NCBI GenBank assembly: GCA_001767915.1
Contig: MEMI01000040.1
Coordinates: 65,344-106,184 of the forward strand
Reading direction: 5' to 3'
DNA length: 40,841 nucleotides
From: Alphaproteobacteria bacterium RIFCSPHIGHO2_02_FULL_46_13
Lineage (GTDB): Bacteria > Pseudomonadota > Alphaproteobacteria > Micavibrionales > Micavibrionaceae
The notes beneath the pieces were generated by a model, which saw only the letters and a list, made by a program, of their open reading frames with translations, made no database searches and was not told where the DNA came from. Position numbers and translations under genes: made by a program. Of this stretch, positions 8,652 to 16,089 are shown one piece after another; positions within the stretch are counted from its first letter, which is position 1, and each line of letters opens with the position of its first letter.

Positions 8652-8706
8652 CCCATCATCACTTGAGGGAACGGGTGGGGTCTATTAACGCCACATCAAA
8701 AACTAT

Positions 8707-8734
8707 TTGTATAAAAAAATATTTATGTTAGATT
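8707..8734 (+). promoter_or_regulatory. Candidate thrC promoter
   Basis: TTGTAT, a 16-bp spacer and TAGATT lie about 115 bp upstream of the thrC ATG. If used, the transcript would begin with the hairpin region at 8755-8829. Confidence 0.35.
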
Positions 8735-8788
8735 GAGGCCGTTCTACCTCATCAGAGCTTCGATTTAGAAAGCTCGATCAGAAAATAA

Positions 8789-8833
8789 AAAATCGGGTTC
8801 CTCCTCTCTCTTGGCTGGAACCCGATTTTCTTT
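8789..8833 (+). terminator. Strong intrinsic terminator between mrcA and thrC
   Basis: A perfect 13-bp stem (AAAATCGGGTTCC with its complement at 8817-8829) has a 15-base loop and a T-rich tail (TTTTCTTTT). It ends transcription from mrcA. It is also only about 20 bp before the thrC start, so it could act as an attenuator for a thrC transcript starting near 8740. Confidence 0.8.
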
Positions 8834-8851
8834 TGGGGTATAGTTGCACTC

Positions 8852-10222
8852 ATGGATTTCATCTCAACCCGCGGCGGTACTGCGCCACTTCAATTTACCG
8901 ACATCCTCCTTCAAGGGTTGGCGACGGATGGTGGATTATTTGTGCCGCGTGTCTGGCCAAAATTAGAACCCATTCTGGATACAGACAGTTATACCGACAT
9001 TGCGTATAAAGTCATTTCACCCTTCACCGCTGGAGCGATTCCCGAAAAGGCTCTGCGTCAGATTTTGGATGAGACTTATTCTACGGCGGTTTTTAAGGAC
9101 AAGGATATTGCCCCGCTTCGTGCGATTGGTGATGACCTGTTCCTGATGGAATTATTCCATGGCCCGACTTTGGCGTTCAAAGATGTTGCCCTGCAATTTT
9201 TGGGGCGCATTTTCGATTATGTTCTGGAACAGAGCGGACAAAAAATAACCATCGTCGGCGCAACCTCAGGTGACACGGGCTCTGCCGCGATTGAGGCCTG
9301 TAAGGGGCGCAAAAATATATCCATCACCATTTTGCACCCCAAAGGCCGCACATCGGACATTCAACGCAGTCAGATGACCTCGGTCATCGAAGACAATGTT
9401 CACAATATTGCGATTGAAGGCACGTTTGATGATTGCCAGAATTTGGTGAAACAAGCCTTTGGCGATTCTGAATTGCGGAACGCCAAAAATCTGTCAGCCG
9501 TCAATTCCATCAACTGGGCGCGGATTATGGCGCAGACTGTTTATTATGTGGCGGCGGCAAAAGCACTTAAAACAAAACCTGTTTTTGCTGTGCCGACCGG
9601 AAATTTCGGGAATGTCTATGCGGCATTTGTGGGCAAACAAATGGGCGCGAATATCGGCCCGTTGGTCATCGGGTCAAACCGCAATGATATTCTGACCCGC
9701 TTTTTCGAAACAGGCGCAATGACCTTGGAATCTGTGACCCCCAGCCATAGCCCGAGCATGGACATTCAAATCTCCAGCAATTTCGAACGCGTTCTGTTTG
9801 AGTTGACGGGACGTGACGCGGATAAAATAAATACATGGATGCGCGACTTTAAAGACAAGGGCAAATTCAAAGTATCTCCCGCGGAATTGGAAAAAATCCG
9901 TTCCGAATTTGCGGCCTATCGCTGTTCGGACGAACAAACGGTTGAAACCATCTCGCGTGTTTACCGCGACCATCATGAATTGATTGACCCGCATACGGCT
10001 GTGGGGCTTTCTGCACTCGAACAATCGGGGCATATTCACCGTGATACATGCGTTACTTTAGCCTGCGCCCACCCTGCGAAATTTCCGAGTGTGGTGAAGG
10101 CGGCAACGGGCATCACTCCCGCCCTGCCCGCGCATTTATCGGATTTGATGGAACGACCTGAAAAATATCAAATCATGGACAATGATTTCCAAAAATTACG
10201 CGCGCATTTGATGGGCACTTAA
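8852..10222 (+). CDS. thrC: Threonine synthase
   Basis: A 456-residue PLP enzyme that converts O-phosphohomoserine to threonine in the cytoplasm. The N-terminus has the typical STRGG and LATDGGLFVP. The PLP lysine is K110 in GPTLAFKDVALQF, and the phosphate-binding loop GATSGDTGSAA follows at about 133-143. The length matches the alphaproteobacterial/yeast-type enzymes (about 460). The gene stands alone between the mrcA terminator and a palindromic repeat. No clear Shine-Dalgarno sequence is seen; GGGG lies about 15 bp upstream of the ATG. Confidence 0.97.
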   Translation: MDFISTRGGTAPLQFTDILLQGLATDGGLFVPRVWPKLEPILDTDSYTDIAYKVISPFTAGAIPEKALRQILDETYSTAVFKDKDIAPLRAIGDDLFLMELFHGPTLAFKDVALQFLGRIFDYVLEQSGQKITIVGATSGDTGSAAIEACKGRKNISITILHPKGRTSDIQRSQMTSVIEDNVHNIAIEGTFDDCQNLVKQAFGDSELRNAKNLSAVNSINWARIMAQTVYYVAAAKALKTKPVFAVPTGNFGNVYAAFVGKQMGANIGPLVIGSNRNDILTRFFETGAMTLESVTPSHSPSMDIQISSNFERVLFELTGRDADKINTWMRDFKDKGKFKVSPAELEKIRSEFAAYRCSDEQTVETISRVYRDHHELIDPHTAVGLSALEQSGHIHRDTCVTLACAHPAKFPSVVKAATGITPALPAHLSDLMERPEKYQIMDNDFQKLRAHLMGT

Positions 10223-10251
10223 CTTATTGATTTTATTTGATGATTTTAGGG

Positions 10252-10391
10252 TCTATTAGTTCGTTTTCTAATTTTAGAATCATCCTTTTTCTTGTCATCC
10301 CCGTGAAAACGGGGATCCAGAATCGTGACCTATGCCCTCTGGATTCCAGCTTTCGCTGGAATGATGCTAAGGGGATCTATAAGTTCGTTTT
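10252..10391 (+). repeat. Pair of TCTATWAGTTCGTTTT boxes flanking a palindromic element
   Basis: Near-identical 16-mers lie at 10252-10267 and 10376-10391, on either side of the GTCAT-type palindrome. The same box forms the right arm of the hairpin at 39400-39437. It is probably a recurrent terminator-like element. Confidence 0.5.
10294..10365. repeat. GTCAT-type palindromic intergenic repeat
   Basis: The element begins GTCATCCC and ends GGAATGAT. It contains two hairpins, ATCCCCG-TGAAAA-CGGGGAT near 10297-10317 and ATTCCAG-CTTTCG-CTGGAAT near 10343-10362, and the inner arms CCAGA/TCTGG also pair. This is the common palindromic repeat type of many alpha- and betaproteobacteria. It lies between the convergent genes thrC and yggS. 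Confidence 0.8.
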
Positions 10392-10399
10392 GTGATTTT

Positions 10400-11059
10400 T
10401 TAAACGCGTTCGCCGAACAGAGCTGTCCCCACTCGGATATGGGTTGCGCCGACTTTGATTGCTTTCTCGAAATCAGCACTCATGCCCATGCTTAAGAGCG
10501 GGAGGTTATACCGTGCCGCCAGTTTTTTAAGCAAAGAGAAATGAAAGGCCGCAGGTTCGTCAACCGGCGGGATGCACATTAAGCCCTGTAGGTTCAATTT
10601 CAGGTCTTGGCACTTTGTAATGAGTGCAGGGAGATCGTCCAATGACACTCCTGCTTTCTGATCTTCGTTACCAGTATTCACTTGAATGAGGCAAACGGGG
10701 TTTTTATGTTGTTTGGCGCATTCTTTGGCAAGCTCGATGGCAATACTCTCGCGGTCAATGGTTTCGATGACATCGAATAAGGCTACGGCATCCTTGGCTT
10801 TGTTGGATTGTAAGGGGCCGATCAGGTGGAGTTGCAAGTCCGGATATTTTGCACGGCGCGCTTCCCAATGGCTCATCCCTTCCTGCACACGGTTTTCACC
10901 GAAGACGCGCAGGCCGGCATTTAAAGCTTCATCAATTTTTCCATCATCTTGGAATTTAGAGACGGCGACCAAGGTGACGTCGGAAATTTTGCGTCCTGAG
11001 TGGGCGCAAGATTTGGAGATTTGGGAGTTAATTTCTGAAAGGTTGGTTGAAATAGTCAT
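10400..11059 (-). CDS. yggS: PLP homeostasis protein, YggS family
   Basis: A 219-residue PLP-binding protein of the YggS/PROSC family, thought to keep pyridoxal phosphate balanced in the cytoplasm. The PLP lysine is K35 in LVAVSKF. Typical blocks follow: FGENRVQEG, HLIGPLQSNKAK, QVNTGNEDQKAGV, LSMGMSADFEKAI and the terminal VGTALFGER. The fold is a single TIM barrel, and the protein is cytoplasmic. It lies downstream of rho on the same strand, with a short palindromic repeat between them. Confidence 0.95.
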   Translation of the reverse strand: MTISTNLSEINSQISKSCAHSGRKISDVTLVAVSKFQDDGKIDEALNAGLRVFGENRVQEGMSHWEARRAKYPDLQLHLIGPLQSNKAKDAVALFDVIETIDRESIAIELAKECAKQHKNPVCLIQVNTGNEDQKAGVSLDDLPALITKCQDLKLNLQGLMCIPPVDEPAAFHFSLLKKLAARYNLPLLSMGMSADFEKAIKVGATHIRVGTALFGERV

Positions 11060-11065
11060 GATTGT

Positions 11066-11098
11066 CCCTCACCCTAACCCTCTCCCGAAGGGAGAGGG
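11066..11098. repeat. CCCTCACCC-type palindromic repeat
   Basis: CCCTCACCCTAACCCTCTCC is followed by a hairpin CTCTCCC-GAA-GGGAGAG. The same unit appears twice inside the pdhC coding region (19288-19320 and, inverted, 19363-19397). Here it fills the gap between yggS and rho. Confidence 0.8.
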
Positions 11099-11113
11099 AA
11101 AAGAGAAATGAAT

Positions 11114-12370
11114 TTACTGATTCATCGACTGGAAGAAATCTTCGTTGGATTTTGTGTCTTTGAGTTTATCGATCAAGAATTCAACGGCATCGACTGTACC
11201 CATCGGGTTGAGAATACGGCGGAGGAGCCACATTTTCTGGAGGGTGTCTTTCGGTACCAGCAATTCTTCCTTACGGGTTCCGGATTTTTGGATATCAATC
11301 GCAGGGAAGACGCGTTTATCGGCGATTTTGCGATCGAGAACAATTTCGGAGTTACCTGTTCCTTTGAATTCCTCGAAAATCACCTCGTCCATGCGGGAGC
11401 CTGTATCAATCAGAGCAGTTGCAATGATGGTCAATGATCCGCCTTGTTCGATATTACGCGCGGCACCGAAGAAGCGTTTCGGGCGTTGCAGGGCGTTTGC
11501 GTCCACACCACCGGTCAATACTTTACCGGATGACGGAACAACAGTGTTATAGGCACGGGCAAGACGTGTGATGGAATCCAGCAGAACAATCACGTCGCGT
11601 TTATGTTCGACGAGGCGTTTTGCTTTTTCCATGACCATTTCGGCGACCTGAACGTGACGGGCGGCTGGTTCATCGAAGGTGGATGACACAACTTCACCAC
11701 GGACGGAACGCGCCATATCTGTCACCTCTTCCGGACGTTCGTCAATCAACAGAACGATCAGGTAAGCTTCAGGATGGTTGGTGGCGATGGAATGCGCGAT
11801 GTCTTGCAACATCACGGTTTTACCAACACGCGGCGGAGCCACGATCAGCGCACGTTGACCGAAACCAATCGGCGAGGTCAATTCGATCACGCGTTGGGTC
11901 ATATTTTTCTTGGTCGGGTCGCCCAGTTCCAAATTGATTTTGCGTTCTGGGTATAACGGGGTCAAGTTGTCGAAGTTAATGCGGTGACGGATTTTTTCCG
12001 GTGCTTCACCGTTGATGCTATCGACTTTCAAAAGGGCGAAATAACGTTCAGATTCTTTCGGGGCGCGGATTTCACCCTCAACAATATCCCCTGTGCGGAG
12101 GCCAAAACGCCGTACTTGGGATGGGGAGATATAAATATCGTCTGGCCCAGGCAAATAATTTTCCTCAGGTGAGCGGAGGAAGCCGAAGCCGTCTTGAAGG
12201 ACTTCCAATACGCCGACGCCCGATATAGGGACGTTTTGTTCGGCGAGGCGTTTCAGGACTGCAAACATCATGTCCTGTTTCCGCATTGTATTACAATTTT
12301 CGATTTCTAATTCTTCGGCAAAGGCCAGAAGTTCTGAAGGGGATCGGGTTTTAAGATCCTGTAAATTCAT
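11114..12370 (-). CDS. rho: Transcription termination factor Rho
   Basis: A hexameric RNA-dependent ATPase that ends transcription at C-rich unstructured RNA. The 418-residue protein has the usual order. The Rho N-terminal domain covers about residues 1-45. The OB-fold RNA-binding domain is at about 50-120 ([15 protein letters not shown]). Walker A APPRVGKT is near 178-185, [13 protein letters not shown] is near 207-219, and the C-terminal Q-loop/R-loop region contains SGTRKEELL. The length matches the family (about 420). The nearby hemJ is a typical alphaproteobacterial neighbour. A well-placed promoter more than 200 bp upstream implies a long leader. Confidence 0.98.
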   Translation of the reverse strand: MNLQDLKTRSPSELLAFAEELEIENCNTMRKQDMMFAVLKRLAEQNVPISGVGVLEVLQDGFGFLRSPEENYLPGPDDIYISPSQVRRFGLRTGDIVEGEIRAPKESERYFALLKVDSINGEAPEKIRHRINFDNLTPLYPERKINLELGDPTKKNMTQRVIELTSPIGFGQRALIVAPPRVGKTVMLQDIAHSIATNHPEAYLIVLLIDERPEEVTDMARSVRGEVVSSTFDEPAARHVQVAEMVMEKAKRLVEHKRDVIVLLDSITRLARAYNTVVPSSGKVLTGGVDANALQRPKRFFGAARNIEQGGSLTIIATALIDTGSRMDEVIFEEFKGTGNSEIVLDRKIADKRVFPAIDIQKSGTRKEELLVPKDTLQKMWLLRRILNPMGTVDAVEFLIDKLKDTKSNEDFFQSMNQ

Positions 12371-12580
12371 GTTGTTCTCTTTGTGTGGGATTTTTGTCTC
12401 AAAATGATTTGCGCGCTATGCGGGAGACTTGGGGGTTGAAGGGTTAAATTAGACTTTTCTAATGTGCTCGTAATAATCCTTGGGAGAGTTTTTAACTATC
12501 AGATAAGTCTGACTTGAAACAACCTTAATGGGGTTGAGCCCTTTATAAATTCAGTAATTTTAAGGAGTTTCGTTAAAGAC
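12371..12580 (-). promoter_or_regulatory. Rho mRNA leader, C-rich
   Basis: No gene is seen between rho and the divergent orphan gene at 12686 (315 bp). The part transcribed from the 12587-12615 promoter would be a leader of about 210 nt. About 55-80 nt before the ATG it contains a C-rich, G-poor stretch (around 12415-12445 on the minus strand, including CTTCAACCCCCAAGTCTCCC) that resembles a rut site. This would fit Rho repressing its own gene, which is known in enterobacteria; here it is inference. Confidence 0.5.
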
Positions 12581-12586
12581 ACCCCA

Positions 12587-12615
12587 TTTATACACATACG
12601 AAAAACAGGAGTCAA
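12587..12615 (-). promoter_or_regulatory. Sigma-70-type promoter of rho
   Basis: On the minus strand TTGACT is followed by a 17-bp spacer and TATAAA. This is close to consensus and is the best promoter in this gap. Confidence 0.65.
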
Positions 12616-12685
12616 TATTATTATTGCATAAAACCCCCGTTTCGTCCATTTTCATATAAATAACAAGAAAAACAGGGATAAAATA

Positions 12686-13300
12686 ATGAGTAAAAAAGAA
12701 TTTGCATCGTCATATACGCCTTCCAATACTGCGTCGTTCAACAATCAATCCCCTGCTCCATCGAAACATACCCCCTCCGCTAAAGAGAATTTATTTCATG
12801 GAGCCTGCACAAATTTTTTAATGGCCTATTTCATTGAATCATTAAGACCTCTTATCTCTTTTGAAATAAGCAACATATTTGTTGGAGCACCAGAGGGGGT
12901 ATTAGTTGTTCATGTGGATACATGTCTTTCAGCAGATGGCAAATCATATAGCCCTATCCCCCTGCTCGAATTCATTGATGAATTAGATAGAATGATTATT
13001 GACGAAGAGATGACAGATACAACAATTCATAAAGTACAGGATGATGAAGATAATAATCTAACTTTTGGTATTGCCTTCGGCAGCCACAGAGATGCAATGA
13101 CCTTCATCGAGGCTGTTGGAAAATGCTATGACTTTTCAATACCCACCAAATGCACAAGAGAATCGTGGCAGAATGCAATTCTAGGGACGGATTCCATGTT
13201 TAATAATCAGATCTATTCCCTCCCCCATATCAGAGCGGCTTATTCAGATTTTCTGGGGCTAAGAACATCTGATAATGCGCCGCTCCAACTCAGCCACTAA
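12686..13300 (+). CDS. Hypothetical protein, orphan
   Basis: I do not recognise this 204-residue protein. The first 33 residues are rich in Ser, Asn, Pro and Thr and look disordered. The rest seems to be a single alpha/beta domain with acidic stretches (FIDELDRMIIDEEM, VQDDEDNN) and no signal peptide or membrane segment. It is preceded by AGGGAT as ribosome site. Its stop directly abuts that of the convergent hemJ. Base composition is more AT-rich than rho or hemJ, so it may be an accessory insertion between two genes that usually neighbour each other. Confidence 0.75.
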   Translation: MSKKEFASSYTPSNTASFNNQSPAPSKHTPSAKENLFHGACTNFLMAYFIESLRPLISFEISNIFVGAPEGVLVVHVDTCLSADGKSYSPIPLLEFIDELDRMIIDEEMTDTTIHKVQDDEDNNLTFGIAFGSHRDAMTFIEAVGKCYDFSIPTKCTRESWQNAILGTDSMFNNQIYSLPHIRAAYSDFLGLRTSDNAPLQLSH

Positions 13301-13747
13301 TCAAAACGGTTTTACAATCACCAGAATGATAATCGCGATCATTAAAACGGTCGGGATTTCGTTCCAGATGCGGTAAAATTTGTCGGGGCGGGTATTTTGG
13401 TCGTTTGCGAATTGTTTGCGCCATTTTGAAAATGCGCCGTGGCATCCGAACATCAGGAATACCAACGTCAGTTTGGCGTGCATCCATCCGCCCTTCATCA
13501 ATTCAGGGTTTACCCAGATCATCAGGCCGCCAATGACCACCATGACAATGGCAGCAGGGTTAATGATCGCCCGCATTAGACGACGTTCCATGATCTTTAA
13601 CGTCTCGGACAATTCCCCGCCCTTTGGGGCATTGGCGTGATATACAAATAAGCGCGGAAGATAGAGCATCCCCGCCATAAACGAGACCACCGCAATCACA
13701 TGCAACGCACGCAACCAATCATAATGGGTCAAAAGAAAGTCTTGCAT
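13301..13747 (-). CDS. hemJ: Protoporphyrinogen IX oxidase HemJ
   Basis: A 148-residue membrane protein of the HemJ (UPF0093) family, which oxidises protoporphyrinogen IX in haem synthesis. Four membrane helices are apparent. Conserved features are the first-helix block RALHVIAVVSFMAGMLYLPR (His16), the loop block MERRLMRAIINPA, and WMHAKLTLVF with His90 and Lys92. A ribosome site AGGACAG precedes the ATG. The gene is last in the minus-strand run ihfB-lapA-pyrF-secreted protein-hemJ and starts 2 bp after the preceding stop. Proximity to rho is typical in alphaproteobacteria. Confidence 0.93.
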   Translation of the reverse strand: MQDFLLTHYDWLRALHVIAVVSFMAGMLYLPRLFVYHANAPKGGELSETLKIMERRLMRAIINPAAIVMVVIGGLMIWVNPELMKGGWMHAKLTLVFLMFGCHGAFSKWRKQFANDQNTRPDKFYRIWNEIPTVLMIAIIILVIVKPF

Positions 13748-13749
13748 TT

Positions 13750-14406
13750 TTACTGTCCTTTTTTCTGAGTATCTTTATAAAGAAAATTATCCGGATCAAA
13801 ATCAGCCAGATCAATTTTTCCAAAGTCTTTGGGTGGTTTGTAAATAACACTTTCTATTTTATCAGGTTCAAAAACATTAAAGTTTTGTTCCAATACCCTG
13901 ATCAATTGCCATGTTTTGTCACGACGTGAATACGCAAATTCATATTCGCAAATCCATCTTAAATTACTTCCGCCATACATGCGGACAACGAATCCGTTTT
14001 TGGTTAATCTCACGCTCTCAAACGGGTCCCCGTAAACCCCGCCGCATATGCGACAATAGACAACTCTATCATTCTCTTTTGCTTTAACCAGTTTGCCATC
14101 TTCACCGCGCGCGAGAATAATCAATGGCCTTGGGGTTTCCACCGTGTCTTTATCAGAATTTTCATCTTCACTTTTCTGGATAACATCTTCCAGAACCATC
14201 AAATAATCCGGACGCTTATCACCGTTCAAATCCCCTTCTTTCAGGTAGATGGGATAGGAATTGGACGGGATAAAGGGCGAGACCTCTGATGGAATGGAAA
14301 TCGCCTCTCCGACCTCTCCACCAATTTTTTGTTCTGCGGCGTTGCCAGCGGGCGCATACCCGATAAACACACAACATGATATCAAAATTGTCAGGAAAGG
14401 ATTCAT
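13750..14406 (-). CDS. Secreted protein with FG-GAP-like DxNxD motif
   Basis: About 218 residues from ATG 14406; a TTG codon one position upstream is also possible. A signal peptide (MNPFLTILISCCVFIGYAPAGNAA) predicts export to the periplasm. GDLNGDKRPDYLMVLE at about residues 58-73 is a calcium-binding DxNxDxxxD loop as in FG-GAP/VCBS repeats. A second conserved block has a CRIC pair, GGVYGDPF, MYGGS and W, resembling a widespread uncharacterised bacterial family. The two cysteines could form a disulphide. Function is unknown. It lies between pyrF and hemJ in the same direction with gaps of 13 and 2 bp, so it is probably cotranscribed with them. Confidence 0.85.
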   Translation of the reverse strand: MNPFLTILISCCVFIGYAPAGNAAEQKIGGEVGEAISIPSEVSPFIPSNSYPIYLKEGDLNGDKRPDYLMVLEDVIQKSEDENSDKDTVETPRPLIILARGEDGKLVKAKENDRVVYCRICGGVYGDPFESVRLTKNGFVVRMYGGSNLRWICEYEFAYSRRDKTWQLIRVLEQNFNVFEPDKIESVIYKPPKDFGKIDLADFDPDNFLYKDTQKKGQ

Positions 14407-14419
14407 CAAGACATATCCC

Positions 14420-15124
14420 TTAAAGAGTTGCTAAAATATCTGCGGCGGCCTGTGCGGGGTCTTTGGCGCCTGTAATCGGGCGTCCGATGACCAGATGGGT
14501 TGCGCCTGCATCCAATGCCTCACGCGGAGTCATCACGCGTTTTTGGTCGCCGACATCTGCGCCCGCAGGGCGAATCCCCGGCACCATCAATACAAAATCT
14601 TTACCCAGTGCGCCGCGCACCAGTTGAATTTCCTGCCCCGAACAGACAATCCCCGCAAGACCAGAATCTTTGGTCAGGGTTGCCAGTCTCACCACCTGTT
14701 CAGGCGGTGTACCGATTTGTCCGACGGATGTCAGGGCTGTTGCGTCGATAGAGGTAAGGACAGTCACCGCCAAGAATTGCGGCGCAGGCAAACCTAGTTT
14801 CGATGATTCATCCGCCAGAGCATCCAGCCCCATTTTCATCATCTCCATCCCGCCTGCGGCGTGGCAATTCACATACGCCACACCCAAACGCGCCGCACCG
14901 CGCAAAGCGCCCGCAACCGTGTTCGGAATATCATGGTATTTCATATCCAGAAATATTTTGGCGTCTGGACATGCCTTTGAAATTGCCGCAACCCCCGCAG
15001 GGCCGTTATTCGAGAAAAATTCCAAGCCCAGTTTGACACCGCACCCTGCACTGCTCACTTGTCTCGCAAGCTCACTCGCCCGTGCGACATCCGGCGTATC
15101 AATCGCACAATAAATTTTGGTCAT
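14420..15124 (-). CDS. pyrF: Orotidine 5'-phosphate decarboxylase
   Basis: A 234-residue TIM-barrel enzyme that decarboxylates OMP to UMP, the last step of pyrimidine synthesis. The catalytic tetrad is visible as K31 (VKLGLEFF) and D60, K62 and D65 in FLDMKYHDIPNTV. The phosphate-binding end GATHLVIGRPIT is present near the C-terminus. The length is normal (about 230). The ATG overlaps the lapA stop by three bases (ATGA), so translation is coupled. The order ihfB-lapA-pyrF is common in alphaproteobacteria. Confidence 0.97.
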   Translation of the reverse strand: MTKIYCAIDTPDVARASELARQVSSAGCGVKLGLEFFSNNGPAGVAAISKACPDAKIFLDMKYHDIPNTVAGALRGAARLGVAYVNCHAAGGMEMMKMGLDALADESSKLGLPAPQFLAVTVLTSIDATALTSVGQIGTPPEQVVRLATLTKDSGLAGIVCSGQEIQLVRGALGKDFVLMVPGIRPAGADVGDQKRVMTPREALDAGATHLVIGRPITGAKDPAQAAADILATL

Positions 15125-15405
15125 AGAACATCATCCTTTTTGGTATTTTCTTTTTCGAGAGATTTGACTTCACGCCTTAAACGCCGTGCCTCGGCGCGGG
15201 TGACGCCGCCGTTGAGCCAGACGATGATTGCGCCCCAGATAAAACCCAGCATCACAGACCCGAGGATAATCAAGGCCAAAGGGATGGAGGTAGAATCAAT
15301 CAGCGGGTAAACTGAGAAATTGACGGCATCGCGATTAAAAACGGAAACCCAGAAAATAATGATCACGAACAAAATGGTCACCAGAGCTTTACCCAGTGCT
15401 GACAT
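15121..15405 (-). CDS. lapA: LapA-domain inner membrane protein
   Basis: About 94 residues with two membrane segments (about 8-24 and 44-66) and a basic coiled C-terminal part, the layout of the LapA (DUF1049) family. In enterobacteria LapA acts with LapB in controlling lipopolysaccharide synthesis. The first helix is followed by FNRDAVNFSVYP, as expected for this family. I chose the ATG at 15405 because GGAGGG lies at ideal distance before it; an in-frame ATG at 15417 lacks this. The gene lies between ihfB and pyrF. Confidence 0.85.
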   Translation of the reverse strand: MSALGKALVTILFVIIIFWVSVFNRDAVNFSVYPLIDSTSIPLALIILGSVMLGFIWGAIIVWLNGGVTRAEARRLRREVKSLEKENTKKDDVL

Positions 15406-15431
15406 AGTTCCCTCCATAAATTGAAAAATAA

Positions 15432-15716
15432 CTACTCGTCTGTATTCAGACGGTCGCGCAATTCTTTACCTGATTTAAAAAACGGTAGACGTTTTGCACC
15501 GACCTTTACGGACTCGCCCGTTCTTGGATTGCGCCCTACTCGTGCTTCACGTTCTTTCACCGAAAATGTTCCGAACCCACGCAGTTCTACACGGTCGCCT
15601 TTGACCAATGCTTCGCTAATGCCACCGAAAAACGCATCAACGACTTTTTCAATGTCGCGCAAATATAAATGCGGGTTACGCTCGGATAAATTTTGTATCA
15701 ATTCAGAACGGGTCAT
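15432..15716 (-). CDS. ihfB: Integration host factor beta subunit
   Basis: A 94-residue DNA-bending HU/IHF-family protein. It has [18 protein letters not shown] at the start, the family arm region [12 protein letters not shown] with the intercalating proline, and [15 protein letters not shown] at the end. Residues such as the FGxF block [13 protein letters not shown] favour IHF-beta over HU. It would pair with IhfA encoded elsewhere. AGGGGAG lies about 9 bp upstream of the start. A TTGACT box about 85 bp upstream is a possible promoter, but no -10 at ideal spacing is seen. Confidence 0.95.
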   Translation of the reverse strand: MTRSELIQNLSERNPHLYLRDIEKVVDAFFGGISEALVKGDRVELRGFGTFSVKEREARVGRNPRTGESVKVGAKRLPFFKSGKELRDRLNTDE

Positions 15717-15855
15717 AATGCATTCTCCCCTTGAGAAAAATAATCAGAAAATTAATCGGTAGACATTATGTGTTTATATTCAAACGACTAGACACAAGAG
15801 TCAAGCAATAGAGAGTTAATCTCTTGAAAAAACAGGGAAAAATATGATTTTTGGG

Positions 15856-16017
15856 TTATTTTTCAGTATTGCGGAAAATACTGTCGTGAGAGGCCGTTTC
15901 CCCTGCGCCATTTGCGGCAACGGGAATCTTCATCACATCCCTTTTGGACGGAACGGAAAGCGCGGCGGTTTCAAAGGACTGAAGCAAAACAGGTTTTCTG
16001 GTTAAATTGGCCGACAT
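15856..16017 (-). CDS. Small protein of 53 residues, unknown
   Basis: This small frame starts with an ATG 6 bp after a very strong ribosome site (GGGGAGGAGAG). The protein begins MSANLTRKPVLLQSFETAAL and ends RNTEK. It is polar, has no cysteine, no membrane helix and no recognisable motif. A promoter (16047-16076) lies just upstream, so the gene has all signals of expression although it is short. It lies between ihfB and the nuclease-like gene. I do not recognise it. Confidence 0.6.
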   Translation of the reverse strand: MSANLTRKPVLLQSFETAALSVPSKRDVMKIPVAANGAGETASHDSIFRNTEK

Positions 16018-16046
16018 ATCTCTCCTCCCCAGAAGAATATTTGCAA

Positions 16047-16076
16047 ACTATAGATGATTCGAAAGCATAATGTAAA
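16047..16076 (-). promoter_or_regulatory. Promoter of the 53-residue gene
   Basis: On the minus strand TTTACA, an 18-bp spacer and TATAGT lie about 30 bp before the start codon. Confidence 0.5.
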
Positions 16077-16089
16077 GTGACGGATTCTA

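Larger units (their letters stand above)
8057..8688 (+). pseudogene. Scrambled 3' remnant of the PBP1A gene
   Basis: After the stop at 8056 come a second copy of an internal transpeptidase segment (8067-8266), one copy of the C-terminal tail (8257-8441), a 25-base piece encoding MVQVNART, and the tail again (8467-8651) with its natural end SSLEGTGGVY and stop at about 8688. MVQVNARTGKP followed by an acidic Pro/Asp-rich tail is what is expected after the transpeptidase domain of an intact PBP1A. The tail frame differs from the frame of the main gene by two bases. The coding stretch that should join ALPVI to MVQVNARTG is missing. Open frames across this stretch are pieces of one gene, not separate genes. 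Confidence 0.85.

Noticed and set aside
11108-11437. Plus-strand frames across rho
   Set aside because: They overlap conserved rho codons and have no protein-like features or own signals.
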